64,000 bases of DNA from Olsenella sp. Marseille-P4559 (GCF_900605015.1 NZ_LR027573.1:1099501-1163500); one strand, 5' to 3'; shown: positions 18,793 to 29,968, counted from the first letter of the stretch. The notes: a model not told the origin generated them from the letters alone. Numbers and translations: made by a program.

Positions 18793-19530
18793 CTACTTAT
18801 TCTTGTTGGCTCGGCTCGCCCTCTTGGCCTGCCTTGCTGCCTCGGCCTCGTTCTCACGGCGGCGCTGCTGCTCGAAGAGCTCGGCGAGCTTCTTGTCGCT
18901 ATAGCTGGCAACCTTGCGCTCGGTGGCCTTGCGGACGGGCCGGCGGACACGCCAGTCGTACACAAAGGCACCGATGATCAGGGCAAACGCAAGCACCACC
19001 GACGCCACCGAGGCAATGCCAGCAAACGTCTGGTAGTCCGAGCTGTCGGCGGGAAACGCCCACACCAGCAGCAGCGAGACAATCGTCATGCCAAAGCCCA
19101 CGCCGATAAGAATCCACCATGTGCGCTCGGTCTTGCGGTACTCCTCGTTCGTGCGGAGGATGAGGTCGTAGCCGCGCTGACGGAAGTCTTCCTCCTCGCG
19201 CTGCCTGCGCCTCTCTTCCTTGCGAGCCTCCTTCTGGGCAGGCGTGCCGCCGCCAAAGAGGCCACCGCCCATGCTGGCAGAAGAGCTGGAGGATGCCATA
19301 CGCACGGTGGAGGCGGCCTCACGGCTGGGCTTGGCGCCGGCCGCAGAGCTGCGGTAGCTCCTGGTGGCCATGGGGTCGCGCCTCTCGGCCTCATCCTTCG
19401 AAGACTTCTCGGACTTAGCGCCGCGCTCGCTCCTTTCGACCTTGGAGTCTGCCGACTTGGTGTTACCGCCGAGCCTGCTGGCCTCCTCGACCTCCTTGCG
19501 GGCGCCGTCGATGGTATCACGCAGAGACAT
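18793..19530 (-). CDS. conserved-looking membrane protein of unknown function
   Basis: 245 residues. A charged, Ser-rich N-terminal region of about 85 residues and a run of mixed charges (KEARKEERRRQREEEDFRQ) precede two membrane helices at about residues 138-156 and 168-192. A basic C-terminal coil follows, ending KRASRANKNK. Its start overlaps the end of purC by 14 bases, so it is probably co-transcribed with it. The family is not recognised; the two-TM core with charged cytosolic ends suggests a small membrane-associated scaffold, but that is a guess. Confidence 0.7.
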   Translation of the reverse strand: MSLRDTIDGARKEVEEASRLGGNTKSADSKVERSERGAKSEKSSKDEAERRDPMATRSYRSSAAGAKPSREAASTVRMASSSSSASMGGGLFGGGTPAQKEARKEERRRQREEEDFRQRGYDLILRTNEEYRKTERTWWILIGVGFGMTIVSLLLVWAFPADSSDYQTFAGIASVASVVLAFALIIGAFVYDWRVRRPVRKATERKVASYSDKKLAELFEQQRRRENEAEAARQAKRASRANKNK

Positions 19531-20413
19531 GGGACTCCTTCATGGGCTCGAACTCGTGGCCGGTGATGATCTGGAACGCCTCCTGGTAGCGGCTCGACGT
19601 TCCCGCGATAACGTCCTGCGGCAGGTGGGGCGGCTTGCCGGTCATGCTCCAGTTTGCCTTGAGCCAGTCGCGCACGTACTGCTTGTCGTAGCTGGGCTGG
19701 ACGTGACCGGGCCGGTAGCCCTCGGCAGGCCAGAAGCGGCTGGAGTCCGGCGTGAGGCACTCGTCGATAAGGGTGAGACTGTCGCCGATGAAGCCAAACT
19801 CAAACTTGGTGTCGGCAATGATGATGCCGCGGGTTGCCGCATACTCGGCAGCGGCCTTGTAGATGGAGAGGGAAGCGTCGCGCAGCTGGGCCGCAACTTG
19901 ATCGCCCACAATCTCGGCGCAGCGTTCAAACGAGATATTCTCGTCGTGGTTGCCAAGTGCCGCCTTGGTCGACGGGGTGAAGATCGGCTCGGGGAGCTTC
20001 GAGGCCTCGACCAGGCCATCCGGCAGCTTGATGCCGCAAACCGTGCCATCGGCGTCATAGGTCTTCTTCCCAGAGCCGGTGAGGTAGCCGCGCACGATGC
20101 ACTCGATGGGGATGGTCTTGGCCTTCTTGACCAGCATGGAGCGACCGGCCAGGTAGCTGGCGTACTGGTGGTACTCGGCGGGATAGTCGGCCACGTCCAT
20201 CGAGATCATGTGGTTGGGCATGAGGTCGGCAAAGCGCTCAAACCAGAACGCCGAGATGCGCGTGAGAATCTCGCCCTTGTAGGGAATCTCGTCCGGAAGG
20301 ATGTAGTCAAACGCGCTAATGCGATCCGACGCGACCATGAGCAGGGCGCCCCCGCAGTCATAGATATCGCGAACCTTGCCGTGAGAATCCGGGCGAAGCT
20401 CGATGTCAGCCAC
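19517..20413 (-). CDS. purC: phosphoribosylaminoimidazole-succinocarboxamide synthase
   Basis: 298 residues, the normal size of SAICAR synthase, which joins aspartate to CAIR with ATP in purine biosynthesis. Recognised by GKVRDIYD at the start, SDRISAFD, IPIECIVRGYLTGSG and the DTKFEFG substrate/metal site. purB, the next enzyme in the pathway, lies 4 kb upstream on the same strand but in a separate cluster. A 110-bp gap separates purC from the sensor kinase gene upstream, so it may have its own promoter. Confidence 0.97.
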   Translation of the reverse strand: MADIELRPDSHGKVRDIYDCGGALLMVASDRISAFDYILPDEIPYKGEILTRISAFWFERFADLMPNHMISMDVADYPAEYHQYASYLAGRSMLVKKAKTIPIECIVRGYLTGSGKKTYDADGTVCGIKLPDGLVEASKLPEPIFTPSTKAALGNHDENISFERCAEIVGDQVAAQLRDASLSIYKAAAEYAATRGIIIADTKFEFGFIGDSLTLIDECLTPDSSRFWPAEGYRPGHVQPSYDKQYVRDWLKANWSMTGKPPHLPQDVIAGTSSRYQEAFQIITGHEFEPMKESHVSA

Positions 20414-20523
20414 GATAGACCTCGTTTCTTTCGACGATGCGCCCGCTGGTCAGGCACGCAGTGAGTAGTGTAGCGCACGACCGTGGCAGTCGCGCGCCTC
20501 ACACCCCTATCGCATGAACCCCT

Positions 20524-22065
20524 CTACTTCTCCTGCTGCTTCTCCTGCAGCGCCTGCTTGAGGTTGCGGCGCCCGCGGTTGAGGGGCACGCGGATGGTGA
20601 ACGTGGTGCCCTTACCCAGCTCGGAGTCAACCGAGATGGTGCCGTTGTGACGGTCCACGATCTCCTTGGTGATGGAGAGGCCCACGCCCAGGCCGCCAGA
20701 GACGCGCTCGCGACTCACGTCAGAGCGCCAGAAGCGCGAGAAGGTCTGGGGGATGTCCTCCTTGGTGATGCCAATGCCGGTGTCGCGCACCGAGATGATG
20801 GCGTCCGAGTGGCCTGAGCCAACCGAGACCACAACCCAGCCATCCTCGTCGGTGTAGCGCATGGCGTTGCTCATAAGGTTGACGATTGCCTCGCGGATAA
20901 GGTCGGGATCGATGTCCGCCTGGCACTCACCATGGGCCGTGTTGTCATTAAAGCGCAGGTGAAGACCCTTCTCGTGGAAGAGCTGGTGCTGTGAGCTCAC
21001 CAAGCTCCTAACCAGGTAGACCACATCGGTGCGCTCCACCTTGAGTTCGGTGGTGCCGTTCTCGAGGCGCGAGAGCTTGAGCATGGCGTCAACAAGGCGA
21101 GAAAGGCGGCGCGTCTCGGAGGCAAGGGTCTCCAGGTGCTCGTCGTCTGCCGGAAGCACGCCGTCCTGCATGGCCTCGACGGTTGCGAGGATAGCCATGA
21201 GCGGAGTGCGCAGCTCATGCGCAACGTCGCTGGTAAGACGATGCTCGAGCTTGAGGTCCTTCTCGAGCGAGGTTGCCATGTCATCGAAGGTCTCGCCCAG
21301 CTGGCCAATCTCGTCCGTGCCGCGCACGCCCGTGCGGGCCGTGAGGTCACCGTTTCTTATCTGCGAGGCCGTGCGCGTGATGCGCTGGATGGGCTTGGTG
21401 AGCGAGCGCGAGACAAAGTAGCCAATGATCACGGCGAGAACAACCGCGATGACCGCCGCAACGGAGATGGCGCTGTAGGAACTCTCCCTAAACTTGGCGT
21501 CTGTCGAGGTGAGCAGGGCATCCGAGCCAAAGGCCCATAGCAGCACGGCGCCTACCGTCTCCCCCTCGGCGTCGACCACGCTTGCCGTGACCACTGACTC
21601 GGAGCCCGTGGGCACGGCGCTTTCGCCCGTCTCCGCTGCACCAGAGTCGCCGTAGCGCGAGAGGCCGACGGTATCGTCGTAGAGGATGTTGCCATCATTG
21701 TCGAGCACCTGTAGGCCCACGTCTGGCGACGCGCCCGAGAAGGACGAGGCGCTGGAGACCACATCCACCGTCCAGCCGCCTGCCGCATCATATGCAACAG
21801 CAAGCGTGTCTGCCGCCGACTGCGCCAGCGACTGCATATTGCCCCTGGTATAGGCCTTGAACTGACTCTCCCAGACAACAGCTAGGACCACGACGAGAAT
21901 GCCTGCCGTCATGACCGCGGTGAGAGCAAACGAGACGGCCAGTCTCGTGGAGTAGGTCCAGCTGTGCTTTGGGTCGGGCTTTATCGTGTTAAACGAGCCG
22001 CGGCCCGTGGCGGCATCCGCGCCATCATTGGCCGCGGGCTCGCCGCTTAAACCTTGGGAGGCCAC
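20524..22065 (-). CDS. sensor histidine kinase with HAMP domain
   Basis: 513 residues: cytosolic start, TM helix ~41-65, extracytoplasmic sensor region ~66-200 with no recognised fold, TM ~203-224, and a HAMP linker. Then DHp with DVAHELRTPL (phospho-His at about 281) and the ATPase domain with NAMRY, DTGIGI and GLGVGLSI. Its partner response regulator ends 8 bases upstream. The gene ends in a basic/Gln-rich tail. The signal is unknown; the setting next to a Tat-lipobox protein and purine genes gives no clear hint. Confidence 0.93.
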   Translation of the reverse strand: MASQGLSGEPAANDGADAATGRGSFNTIKPDPKHSWTYSTRLAVSFALTAVMTAGILVVVLAVVWESQFKAYTRGNMQSLAQSAADTLAVAYDAAGGWTVDVVSSASSFSGASPDVGLQVLDNDGNILYDDTVGLSRYGDSGAAETGESAVPTGSESVVTASVVDAEGETVGAVLLWAFGSDALLTSTDAKFRESSYSAISVAAVIAVVLAVIIGYFVSRSLTKPIQRITRTASQIRNGDLTARTGVRGTDEIGQLGETFDDMATSLEKDLKLEHRLTSDVAHELRTPLMAILATVEAMQDGVLPADDEHLETLASETRRLSRLVDAMLKLSRLENGTTELKVERTDVVYLVRSLVSSQHQLFHEKGLHLRFNDNTAHGECQADIDPDLIREAIVNLMSNAMRYTDEDGWVVVSVGSGHSDAIISVRDTGIGITKEDIPQTFSRFWRSDVSRERVSGGLGVGLSITKEIVDRHNGTISVDSELGKGTTFTIRVPLNRGRRNLKQALQEKQQEK

Positions 22066-22073
22066 CCTGGCTC

Positions 22074-22823
22074 CTACTCAGATTTTACCTTGGCTGCTAC
22101 CTTGGCTGCCTTGGCCTTGTCATCGGCCTGAGGGGCCTCGAAGCGGTAGCCCACACCGTGAACGGTGTAGAGCCAACGCGGGTTGCGTGGGTCGTCACCC
22201 AGCTTGGCGCGCAGGTTCTTGACGTGGGAGTCGATGGTGCGCTCGTAGCCCTCAAAGTCGTAGCCCAAGACCTTCTCGACAAGCTCCATGCGGGTGTAGA
22301 CGCGGCCGGGGTGACGGGCAAGCGTTGTGAGGAGCTTGAACTCGGAGGCCGTAAGGTCAACCTCCTCGCCCTCGACCATAACCTTGTGGCCAGAGATGTC
22401 GATGACCAGGTCACCAAAGTCCAACACCTCGAGCTGCGGCTCGGTCTCGGTGTGGGCGCGGCGCAGCAGGGCTCGCACGCGGGCGATGAGCTCACGCGGC
22501 GAGAAGGGCTTGATGAGGTAGTCGTCGGCGCCAAGCTCAAGGCCAATGACGCGATCCTCCACCTCGCCCTTGGCGGTAAGCATGATGATGGGCACGTTCG
22601 AGGTCTCACGGATGGCGCGGCACACGCGCTCGCCAGAGAGCTTGGGGAGCATGAGGTCGAGAATCACAAGGTCAAACGAGTGCTTCTCGAACTCCTCAAC
22701 GGCGCTCTGGCCGTCCCCGACGCCGCGAACGATATAGTTCTCGTGGTCGAGGTACGCCGCTACGACGTCGCGGATTGCCTTCTCATCTTCTACCAGCAGA
22801 ATCTTCTTCTCGTCTGAAGCCAT
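22074..22823 (-). CDS. OmpR/PhoB-type response regulator
   Basis: 249 residues. Receiver domain with the acidic pair LVEDE, phospho-Asp in VILDLMLP (about 54) and the conserved lysine in LIKPFSPREL. The winged-helix DNA-binding domain (about 130-230) carries VYTRMELVEKVLGYDFEGYERTIDSH-type recognition sequence. A Lys/Ala tail of about 18 residues follows. AAAGGAGG precedes the ATG. It forms a bicistronic unit with the histidine kinase. Confidence 0.95.
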   Translation of the reverse strand: MASDEKKILLVEDEKAIRDVVAAYLDHENYIVRGVGDGQSAVEEFEKHSFDLVILDLMLPKLSGERVCRAIRETSNVPIIMLTAKGEVEDRVIGLELGADDYLIKPFSPRELIARVRALLRRAHTETEPQLEVLDFGDLVIDISGHKVMVEGEEVDLTASEFKLLTTLARHPGRVYTRMELVEKVLGYDFEGYERTIDSHVKNLRAKLGDDPRNPRWLYTVHGVGYRFEAPQADDKAKAAKVAAKVKSE

Positions 22824-22914
22824 GCGGCCTCCTTTAGCTCAGATATGCTCGATGGTCAGATAGACCCACCAATCCTATAATAGTGTACCCCACAAGGGCC
22901 ACTCTCGAACCATC

Positions 22915-24165
22915 CTATAGGGGGAAGGTTCTCACTATTACGGAAGCGGGGTATCCGGTGGTGGCATCCTTGACGGACGAGAAGGTCACGAACGTGTCGC
23001 ACTCGCCAACGCGCGCCGGGTAATCGCCGTAGTCCACACTCCTATCGGTCGCGGAGAGCACGCTGTAGGTTTGATCGGTGGCGTTGACCACGATGTAGGA
23101 GGATCGACTCTTGATGAAGTAGACGCCATTTTTGCCAGCGGCCGCGCACTCGAATGGCTCGCGCGCGAGGTAGAGAAAGTCGCTGCCGTCACTCGAGCCA
23201 ATGTAGGTGCCCATGTTGCCGAGAAGCCCACCGGAGCCGTAGTTTGCCTCGACGGAGACGACGAACTTCTCGCCCATGCGGCAGGCACGGAAGGGCTTGA
23301 CCGAGGTCGGCATCACGAGCTGGTCGACCTTGGTCTTGAGCCCGTCATCGATGGTGTAGGCGGTAACGCCGTAGTAGGTGCCTTCGCTTGCGCGCACGCG
23401 GGGTGCGAGCACCACCCAGTTGCCGCAGACGGTGGGGGAAGTGGCAAAGCGGCCAGGGGACTCCACAACGGCCTGGGCGTTAGACGAGCCAACGGTCCAG
23501 AGGTAGCAATAGGAGGTCTCGGCGGTCTTATCGCCCGAGGTAGAGGGCTGCACCTGCCAAATGACTGAGGTGCCGCTGCAGGCAACCGGGGCCGGGTCCC
23601 AGTTGGAATCCGCCTGCCAGAGCGTCTTGGTCTCGCCGGCGAGGGCCCCGTCCGAGAACGCCGCCGCAAAGAGACTCCATGACCGGGTGATCATGTCCAA
23701 CTCTACCCAAGCATAAACCGAATCCGAGCAGGCAACGCTATAAATGACCGAGGTCGTAGTGCCGGTGACGGCCTTTGTCACAACCTCCTTGAGCTCGCCC
23801 GAGGAGGTAGAGAGGGCCGAGGCCACAACCATGGGGCTGGCAGAGGCGCCGGCCGTGGTAACGGGCAGCCACACGCCCTCCGCCGGGTGAAGGACGTTAC
23901 CCAAGGGCAGCGTCCACGTGTTGCTGGCGGAGTACGGCAGGTCAACCGAGGTAAAGGTGTCCAAGATGCTTGTGCCCGTGTCCTCGGAGACGTTGACGGG
24001 CTCGGAGGTGTCGGCGGTGTCCTGCTCCTTGTTGGTGCAGCCGGCAAGAACACCTACGGTTGCCGCAGCAGAGGCCGCCGCGACACCCGTCTTGAAAAAC
24101 GAGCGACGAGAGATGCCTGCGTGGCGTGCGGCACCGTTTTGGCTGCTGTGTCTGTGGCCCAGCAT
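22915..24165 (-). CDS. predicted exported lipoprotein with Tat-like signal
   Basis: 416 residues. The leader carries a twin-arginine motif (SRRSFF, about residues 20-25), an Ala-rich hydrophobic stretch and a lipobox LAGC, so the mature protein should be lipid-anchored outside the membrane. The body has repeated short segments of Trp/Gly/Ser-rich beta character (VWLPVTTAG, VIWQVQPS, WVVLAPRV), consistent with a beta-propeller-like fold. No enzyme motif is seen. It lies 9 bases after the TSCPD gene, so the two are probably co-transcribed. Function unknown. Confidence 0.8.
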   Translation of the reverse strand: MLGHRHSSQNGAARHAGISRRSFFKTGVAAASAAATVGVLAGCTNKEQDTADTSEPVNVSEDTGTSILDTFTSVDLPYSASNTWTLPLGNVLHPAEGVWLPVTTAGASASPMVVASALSTSSGELKEVVTKAVTGTTTSVIYSVACSDSVYAWVELDMITRSWSLFAAAFSDGALAGETKTLWQADSNWDPAPVACSGTSVIWQVQPSTSGDKTAETSYCYLWTVGSSNAQAVVESPGRFATSPTVCGNWVVLAPRVRASEGTYYGVTAYTIDDGLKTKVDQLVMPTSVKPFRACRMGEKFVVSVEANYGSGGLLGNMGTYIGSSDGSDFLYLAREPFECAAAGKNGVYFIKSRSSYIVVNATDQTYSVLSATDRSVDYGDYPARVGECDTFVTFSSVKDATTGYPASVIVRTFPL

Positions 24166-24174
24166 AACTGGCCC

Positions 24175-24441
24175 CTAGGCTTGCGCCGCGACCTGGGCCT
24201 CGTGCAGGGCGAGGCTCAGCTGGTCGGCGCAGGAGGTGTGGCGGGGCCCACAGGCGTTGCCCGCAAGGGTGCCGGCTATCTGGCCGACAGGCTGGCCCTT
24301 GACCAGCCTGCCTATGGCCTTGAGGTTGCCGTTGCAGCCACCTTCGAAGGAGACGCCCTCGATGGTCGAGCCGTCATCCGTGAGATCAATATGGATGGCC
24401 TGGGAGCAGACGCCCCGGGGCCTAAAGTCGTAGTGGAACAT
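24175..24441 (-). CDS. TSCPD-domain small protein (TIGR03905-like)
   Basis: 88 residues with the cysteine pattern of the TSCPD family: GVCSQAI near residue 12, GGCNGNLK near 36, and CGPRHTSCADQL near 64. These match the C-terminal zinc/redox-type domain also found in some vitamin B12-dependent ribonucleotide reductases. Such stand-alone proteins are of unknown function. Located 22 bases after purB and 9 bases before the lipoprotein gene. Confidence 0.85.
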   Translation of the reverse strand: MFHYDFRPRGVCSQAIHIDLTDDGSTIEGVSFEGGCNGNLKAIGRLVKGQPVGQIAGTLAGNACGPRHTSCADQLSLALHEAQVAAQA

Positions 24442-24463
24442 GAATCTCTCCTCTTGGTGGCGC

Positions 24464-25810
<1,347 letters not shown>

Positions 25811-25915
25811 CTGCGTTCCTTTCGCAGCAGCATGGCGGTAATTCGATTTTACCGCGCGAGGTGGCGGGGGTTCTCCGAGGGTGACGGGCAGGCCCGGCGC
25901 GCAACGGCATGCGGG

Positions 25916-26887
25916 CTAACGCGTCATAGCACGCTTGATGGCGCCCCCAACGCCTGCCTGTGCCTTGGTCACATAGCCGCTAAGGTCTGCTCCGGTGAAA
26001 AGCTTGATAAGCCAGAAGTAGACCAGCAGTACTGCCATGGGCACAAGGCACGAGGTCACAATGCTTACGGCAACAGCGTCGATGAGCTTGTTGAGCTGGG
26101 ATGCAACGGTACCCGCTGCCTCCTGGGCACCGGAGGCCAGCGCGTCGATACCGCTGGAAACAGCCGATCCCAGCACGTCGAGGAGGTTCTGGCTGTCGCT
26201 TGTGTCCTGTTCGGACGCCGTGCCGTCAGACACGCTTTGCGTTGCCTCATCGGTTGCCTGAACGGCGGCCTCCACCTGCTGCGAGGCCTGATATTGAGTG
26301 TTGATGGCGTCGGTCAGGCCTGCACTCACAGGAACCAGCGTTGCCAGCGCAACGCCTACCACCATGAGCTTGACGCCCCACACAAACAGCACAGGACGTG
26401 GTCCCCAACTCCGATGTGCCCACAGCCAACCGATGACCATGGCAAGTCCCATGGGGACAAAGATTCTAAACCCAATAAGACCAAGCGTGGTGAGGAGGAA
26501 CTTCTCGAGGTAAATCACCGAAAGCACCACCACAAGCTTTCCCGAGAGATCCGCGAGCTGCTCACCGATGGGCGTACCTACATCATCGGGGATGGCCGTG
26601 ACGGCTACGGATGCCGCGGTGGCCGTTGCCACCAGCCCCATGGCAGTCGTCTTTTGGCTGTCGAGCGTTGCGTTGACGTTGGAATAGGCATCTGTGCTTG
26701 AGAGGTACATGCCAAGCGGGAACTCCGATACCAGAAGCAACGCCGCCAGGATGACGGTCACAATCAGCCGTGTGCGCGGGGCAGGCTCGTCATCTGGGCC
26801 AACGGGCCCCATGGGATCCTCAAGTGTCGCGGGCATTTTGGTACGTGGAGATAGCGTCTCCGTGCGTTTCTGGGCAGTACTGGGCAT
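25916..26887 (-). CDS. membrane protein of unknown function
   Basis: 323 residues with four predicted membrane helices (about 44-65, 118-150 as two close segments, 165-190, 265-290). Between helices three and four lies a Gln/Ser/Thr/Ala-rich extracytoplasmic-looking region with coiled-coil character (QYQASQQVEAAVQATDEATQ). Alternative start at the ATG 17 codons in (MPATLEDP). A small stem (GCGGTAA with TTACCGC) follows the stop and may terminate it. No family recognised. Confidence 0.65.
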   Translation of the reverse strand: MPSTAQKRTETLSPRTKMPATLEDPMGPVGPDDEPAPRTRLIVTVILAALLLVSEFPLGMYLSSTDAYSNVNATLDSQKTTAMGLVATATAASVAVTAIPDDVGTPIGEQLADLSGKLVVVLSVIYLEKFLLTTLGLIGFRIFVPMGLAMVIGWLWAHRSWGPRPVLFVWGVKLMVVGVALATLVPVSAGLTDAINTQYQASQQVEAAVQATDEATQSVSDGTASEQDTSDSQNLLDVLGSAVSSGIDALASGAQEAAGTVASQLNKLIDAVAVSIVTSCLVPMAVLLVYFWLIKLFTGADLSGYVTKAQAGVGGAIKRAMTR

Positions 26888-26950
26888 TCGTTCCCCTCTC
26901 CTCGGGCTGCGCCCGGCGCGATTGCTCCCAAAACCTTACTGCATTGGCGG

Positions 26951-27229
26951 CCCCAGGTGCCCTTCCGTACCATGCGCGCAACAAGCAGTCGCGAATCGAC
27001 ACACAGAATCGAGGTTTTGAAGGCCCCCTGGCCTTCCTGAGCCGCACCAGGTGGTGCGAGCCCGCCTTGCTGCGGGCGTTTTCCCAGTTGGTGCGCGGCA
27101 GATGGACGGTGCGTTGGCACGCGGCACCCGGAACTGGCGTCCAACGCGGAAAAGTAACCTTCATATCCTCGATTCTGCGTGCAGTTTGGCCATTTGTCGT
27201 TGCACGCATGACCCCAAAAGCGCCTGGGG
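26951..27229. repeat. intergenic element with ~73-bp imperfect inverted arms
   Basis: Left arm 26951-27023 and right arm 27158-27229 align as inverted repeats: CCCCAGG near both outer ends, CATGCG(C/T)GCAAC in the middle, and CA(C)(A/G)CAGAATCGAGG followed by TTGAAGG/ATGAAGG on the inner side. The 134-bp centre carries a near-palindrome CGCACCAGGTGGTGCG. The element lies between the divergent unknown membrane gene and the TetR gene, and no reading frame in it is credible. It may be a MITE-like element or a long structured RNA. Confidence 0.65.
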
Positions 27230-27311
27230 ACCGTCCGCGCATGGCGCTATCATCTTCGAAAGCAGCAAGCTTGCCCTACCGCAACAACCCATAGACCGGG
27301 AAGGAGCGCCC

Positions 27312-27875
27312 ATGCCTCGCAAAGATGCTCGGCAGGAACTGGCGTGCGCGCTCAAGCGCCTCATCAAGCGCTATCCGCTTGACAAGATCACGGTCACCAT
27401 GCTCGCGGCCGGGGCGGGCGTAAACCGCCAGGCCTTCTACTACCACTTCGAAAGCGTCTACGACCTGGTTGCCTGGATCTACACCGTCGAGGCCGATGAG
27501 GTCCTGGGAGACGAGAGAACCTACAACACCTGGCAGCAGGGCATGTGCGCTTTGCTCGAGCACATCCTTCACGACCGCGACTTTGTCGTTCGCACCATCC
27601 ACTCCGTCGACCCCAACTACGCCCAGCGCTTTCTTCACAGCCGCACGGACCAACTCGTCATGAGCGTGGTTGCCGAGGAGAGCAAAGACCTCGACATCTC
27701 TGCCGATGACCAAGCGTTTATTTCGCAATTCTACGCTGCTGGCTTTGTGGCCACAGTAATCAATTGGGTCACCAACGGCATGACCGAGAGGCCAGAGGAG
27801 CTTGTGGCCCAGCTCGACCGCGTGGTGCACGGAGACATCCCCGCCGCAGTCGAGCGCTTCTCTCGCCGTCTGTAG
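27312..27875 (+). CDS. TetR-family transcriptional regulator
   Basis: 187 residues from the ATG at 27312 (MPRKDARQE), which has AAGGAGC six bases upstream. The N-terminal TetR DNA-binding region with the helix-turn-helix [21 protein letters not shown] (about 26-46) is followed by an all-helical ligand-binding part. It sits upstream of the oleate hydratase remnant in the same direction, with an operator-like palindrome in between. It is therefore probably a fatty-acid-responsive repressor of that gene and itself; this is inferred from position. Confidence 0.88.
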   Translation: MPRKDARQELACALKRLIKRYPLDKITVTMLAAGAGVNRQAFYYHFESVYDLVAWIYTVEADEVLGDERTYNTWQQGMCALLEHILHDRDFVVRTIHSVDPNYAQRFLHSRTDQLVMSVVAEESKDLDISADDQAFISQFYAAGFVATVINWVTNGMTERPEELVAQLDRVVHGDIPAAVERFSRRL

Positions 27876-27941
27876 TGAGCCGCCGCAGCGGTATCCGTCT
27901 CGGTCCGCACGCTTATCCTATATTTTGAACAAAATTCGAAA

Positions 27942-27969
27942 ACTAGACAGACTGGCGATTCTGTCTAGT
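27942..27969 (+). promoter_or_regulatory. operator-like inverted repeat upstream of oleate hydratase
   Basis: ACTAGACAGA (27942-27951), eight bases, then TCTGTCTAGT (27960-27969): perfect 10-bp arms in an AT-rich patch with TATATT just upstream (27920-27925). Size and symmetry fit a TetR-family operator. Confidence 0.6.
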
Positions 27970-28071
27970 CTGCCATTGCCTGCGCACGGGAATCCTCGCT
28001 CCATAACCCCACCGTCCGTGGCCCAGGCACCAGCCCGGACGGATGTCACGGCACCATACGAGGAGGTCGCC

Positions 28072-29867
28072 ATGTACTACAGCTCTGGCAACTACGAAGC
28101 ATTCGCCCGCCCCAAGAAGCCCAAAGGCATCGAGGACAAGCACGCCTACATCGTGGGCACCGGCCTTGCGGGGCTCTTGGCCGCCTGCTTCCTGGTGCGT
28201 GACGCCCAGATGCCCGGCGAGAATATCCACATCCTCGAGGCGCGTAGGCTGCCCGGCGGCGCCTGCGACGGCGAGCAGCAGCCCATTGGTTTCACCATGC
28301 GCGGCGGCCGCGAGATGGACAACCACTTCGAGGTCATGTGGGACCTCTATCGCTCCATCCCCTCCATCGAGCACGAAGGCCAAAGCGTCCTTGACAAGTA
28401 CTACTGGCTCAACAAGGAGGACTCCAACTACTCGCTGTGCCGCGCAACCGAGAGCCGCGGCCAGGACGCCCACATGGATAAGAAGCTTGGCCTCTCCGAC
28501 GCCGGCCTCACGGAGATCATGAAGCTCTTCTTCACCCCAACGAGCAGCTCTATGGCAAGCGCATCAACGAGATCTGGGATGATGAGGTCTTTGGCTCCAA
28601 CTTCTGGATGTACTGGCGCACCATGTTCGCCTTCGAGAACTGGCATTCCGCGCTCGAGGTCAAGCGCTACGTCCAGCGCTACATCCACCACATCGGTGGC
28701 CTGCCCGACTTCACGGCGCTTCGCTTCACTCGCTACAACCAGTACGACTCGATGATCCTGCCCATGATCAAGTACATCGAGTCTGCAGGCGTGTCCATCG
28801 AGTATGGACAGAAGGTCGTGAACGTAGAGTTTGACTTTGTCCCCGCATCTGCCACGAAAGCAGCCAAGAAGGTCGCGCGCGCCATTGTGGTTCAACACGA
28901 TGGCATTGAGGACCGCATCCCCCTCACCAAGAACGACCAGGTCTACATCACCAACGGCGGGTGCGTGGAGAACGCCACGTGGGGTTCGCAGAACACTGTG
29001 GCCAAGGTCGATCCGCAGATTCGACCTGGTGGCGGCTGGGACATGTGGCGTCGCATCGCCGCGCAAGCGCCAGATGGCTCCTTCGGTAACCCCGATGTCC
29101 TCTGCAGTGACCCAGAGCAATCCAACTGGATGAGCGCCACCGTCGACACCGCAGATCCCGAGATTCTCTCGGCCATTCAGCGCATCTGCCGCCACGACCC
29201 GCTCTCTGGGCGCGTGGTGACTGGGGGCATCGTGACTGCCCGTGACTCCAGGTGGCTGCTCAGCTGGACCGTCAACCGCCAGCCACAGTTCAAGACCCAG
29301 CCAGACGGCCACGTGCTCGTTTGGGTGTATGCGCTCTTCACCGACAAGGGAGGCGACTTCATCAAGAAGCCCATGCGTGAATGCACGGGTGTGGAAATCT
29401 GCGAGGAGTGACTCTACCACCTTGGCATCCCCGAGGACCGCATCGTGGCGCTGGCGCAGAAGCACGCAAACACCACCACCTGCTACATGCCTTACATAAC
29501 CGCATTCTTCATGCCGAGAAACGACACGGACAGGCCCAAGGTGGTTCCCGACGGCGCCGTGAACTTTGCCTTCCTCGGCCAGTTTGCCGAGGTGGCGCGC
29601 GACACCATCTTCACCACCGAGTACTCGATGCGCACCGGCATGGAGACCGTCTACACGCTGTGCGATGTCAACCGCGGCGTACCCGAAGTCTGGGGTTCGG
29701 TCTACGACGTGCGCTGTCTCTTGGACGCCACGGCCAAGCTTCAGGACGGTCGCAAGGTCACCGAGATGAAGCTGCCCCTCATCGAGCGCAAGGCCCTCGG
29801 GGCGGCACTCCGCAAGGTCAAGGGCACCGACATCGAGAAGCTGCTTGTGGCCTACGGTATCATCTAG
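28072..29867 (+). pseudogene. ohyA: oleate hydratase (MCRA family), disrupted by one frameshift and one nonsense codon
   Basis: FAD-dependent enzyme that adds water to the double bond of unsaturated fatty acids, a detoxification step. The intact form would be about 598 residues. The FAD motif GTGLAGL, the GGAC segment and [12 protein letters not shown] are present. The frame shifts by one missing base in CCCC at about 28535-28538, after KLFFTP. Downstream, [19 protein letters not shown] reads in the next frame. A TGA at 29409-29411 interrupts EICEE-LYHLGIP, where relatives usually have a Trp codon (TGG). Beyond it the frame stays open to 29867. The large open remainder suggests recent loss, or sequencing error for the first lesion. 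Confidence 0.9.
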
Positions 29868-29908
29868 CCGCAGTGCCTGCATCCAGCCAGCTCGGCTCAA
29901 GCGACCCT

Positions 29909-29938
29909 GGCGGGCAGCGGCGGATACCGCTGCCCGCC
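29909..29938 (+). terminator. terminator after oleate hydratase
   Basis: Perfect 12-bp stem GGCGGGCAGCGG / CCGCTGCCCGCC with loop CGGATA, followed by CTTTCCC. Confidence 0.8.
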
Positions 29939-29968
29939 CTTTCCCAAAGTAGGGTGGCACGCGGTCCG

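Noticed and set aside
22876-22881. Perfect TATAAT on the plus strand
   Set aside because: No -35 hexamer at the right distance and no plus-strand gene downstream; probably chance in an AT-rich gap.
29409-29411. Selenocysteine codon in oleate hydratase
   Set aside because: The family has no selenoprotein form, the position is usually Trp, and a frameshift elsewhere in the gene points to decay.
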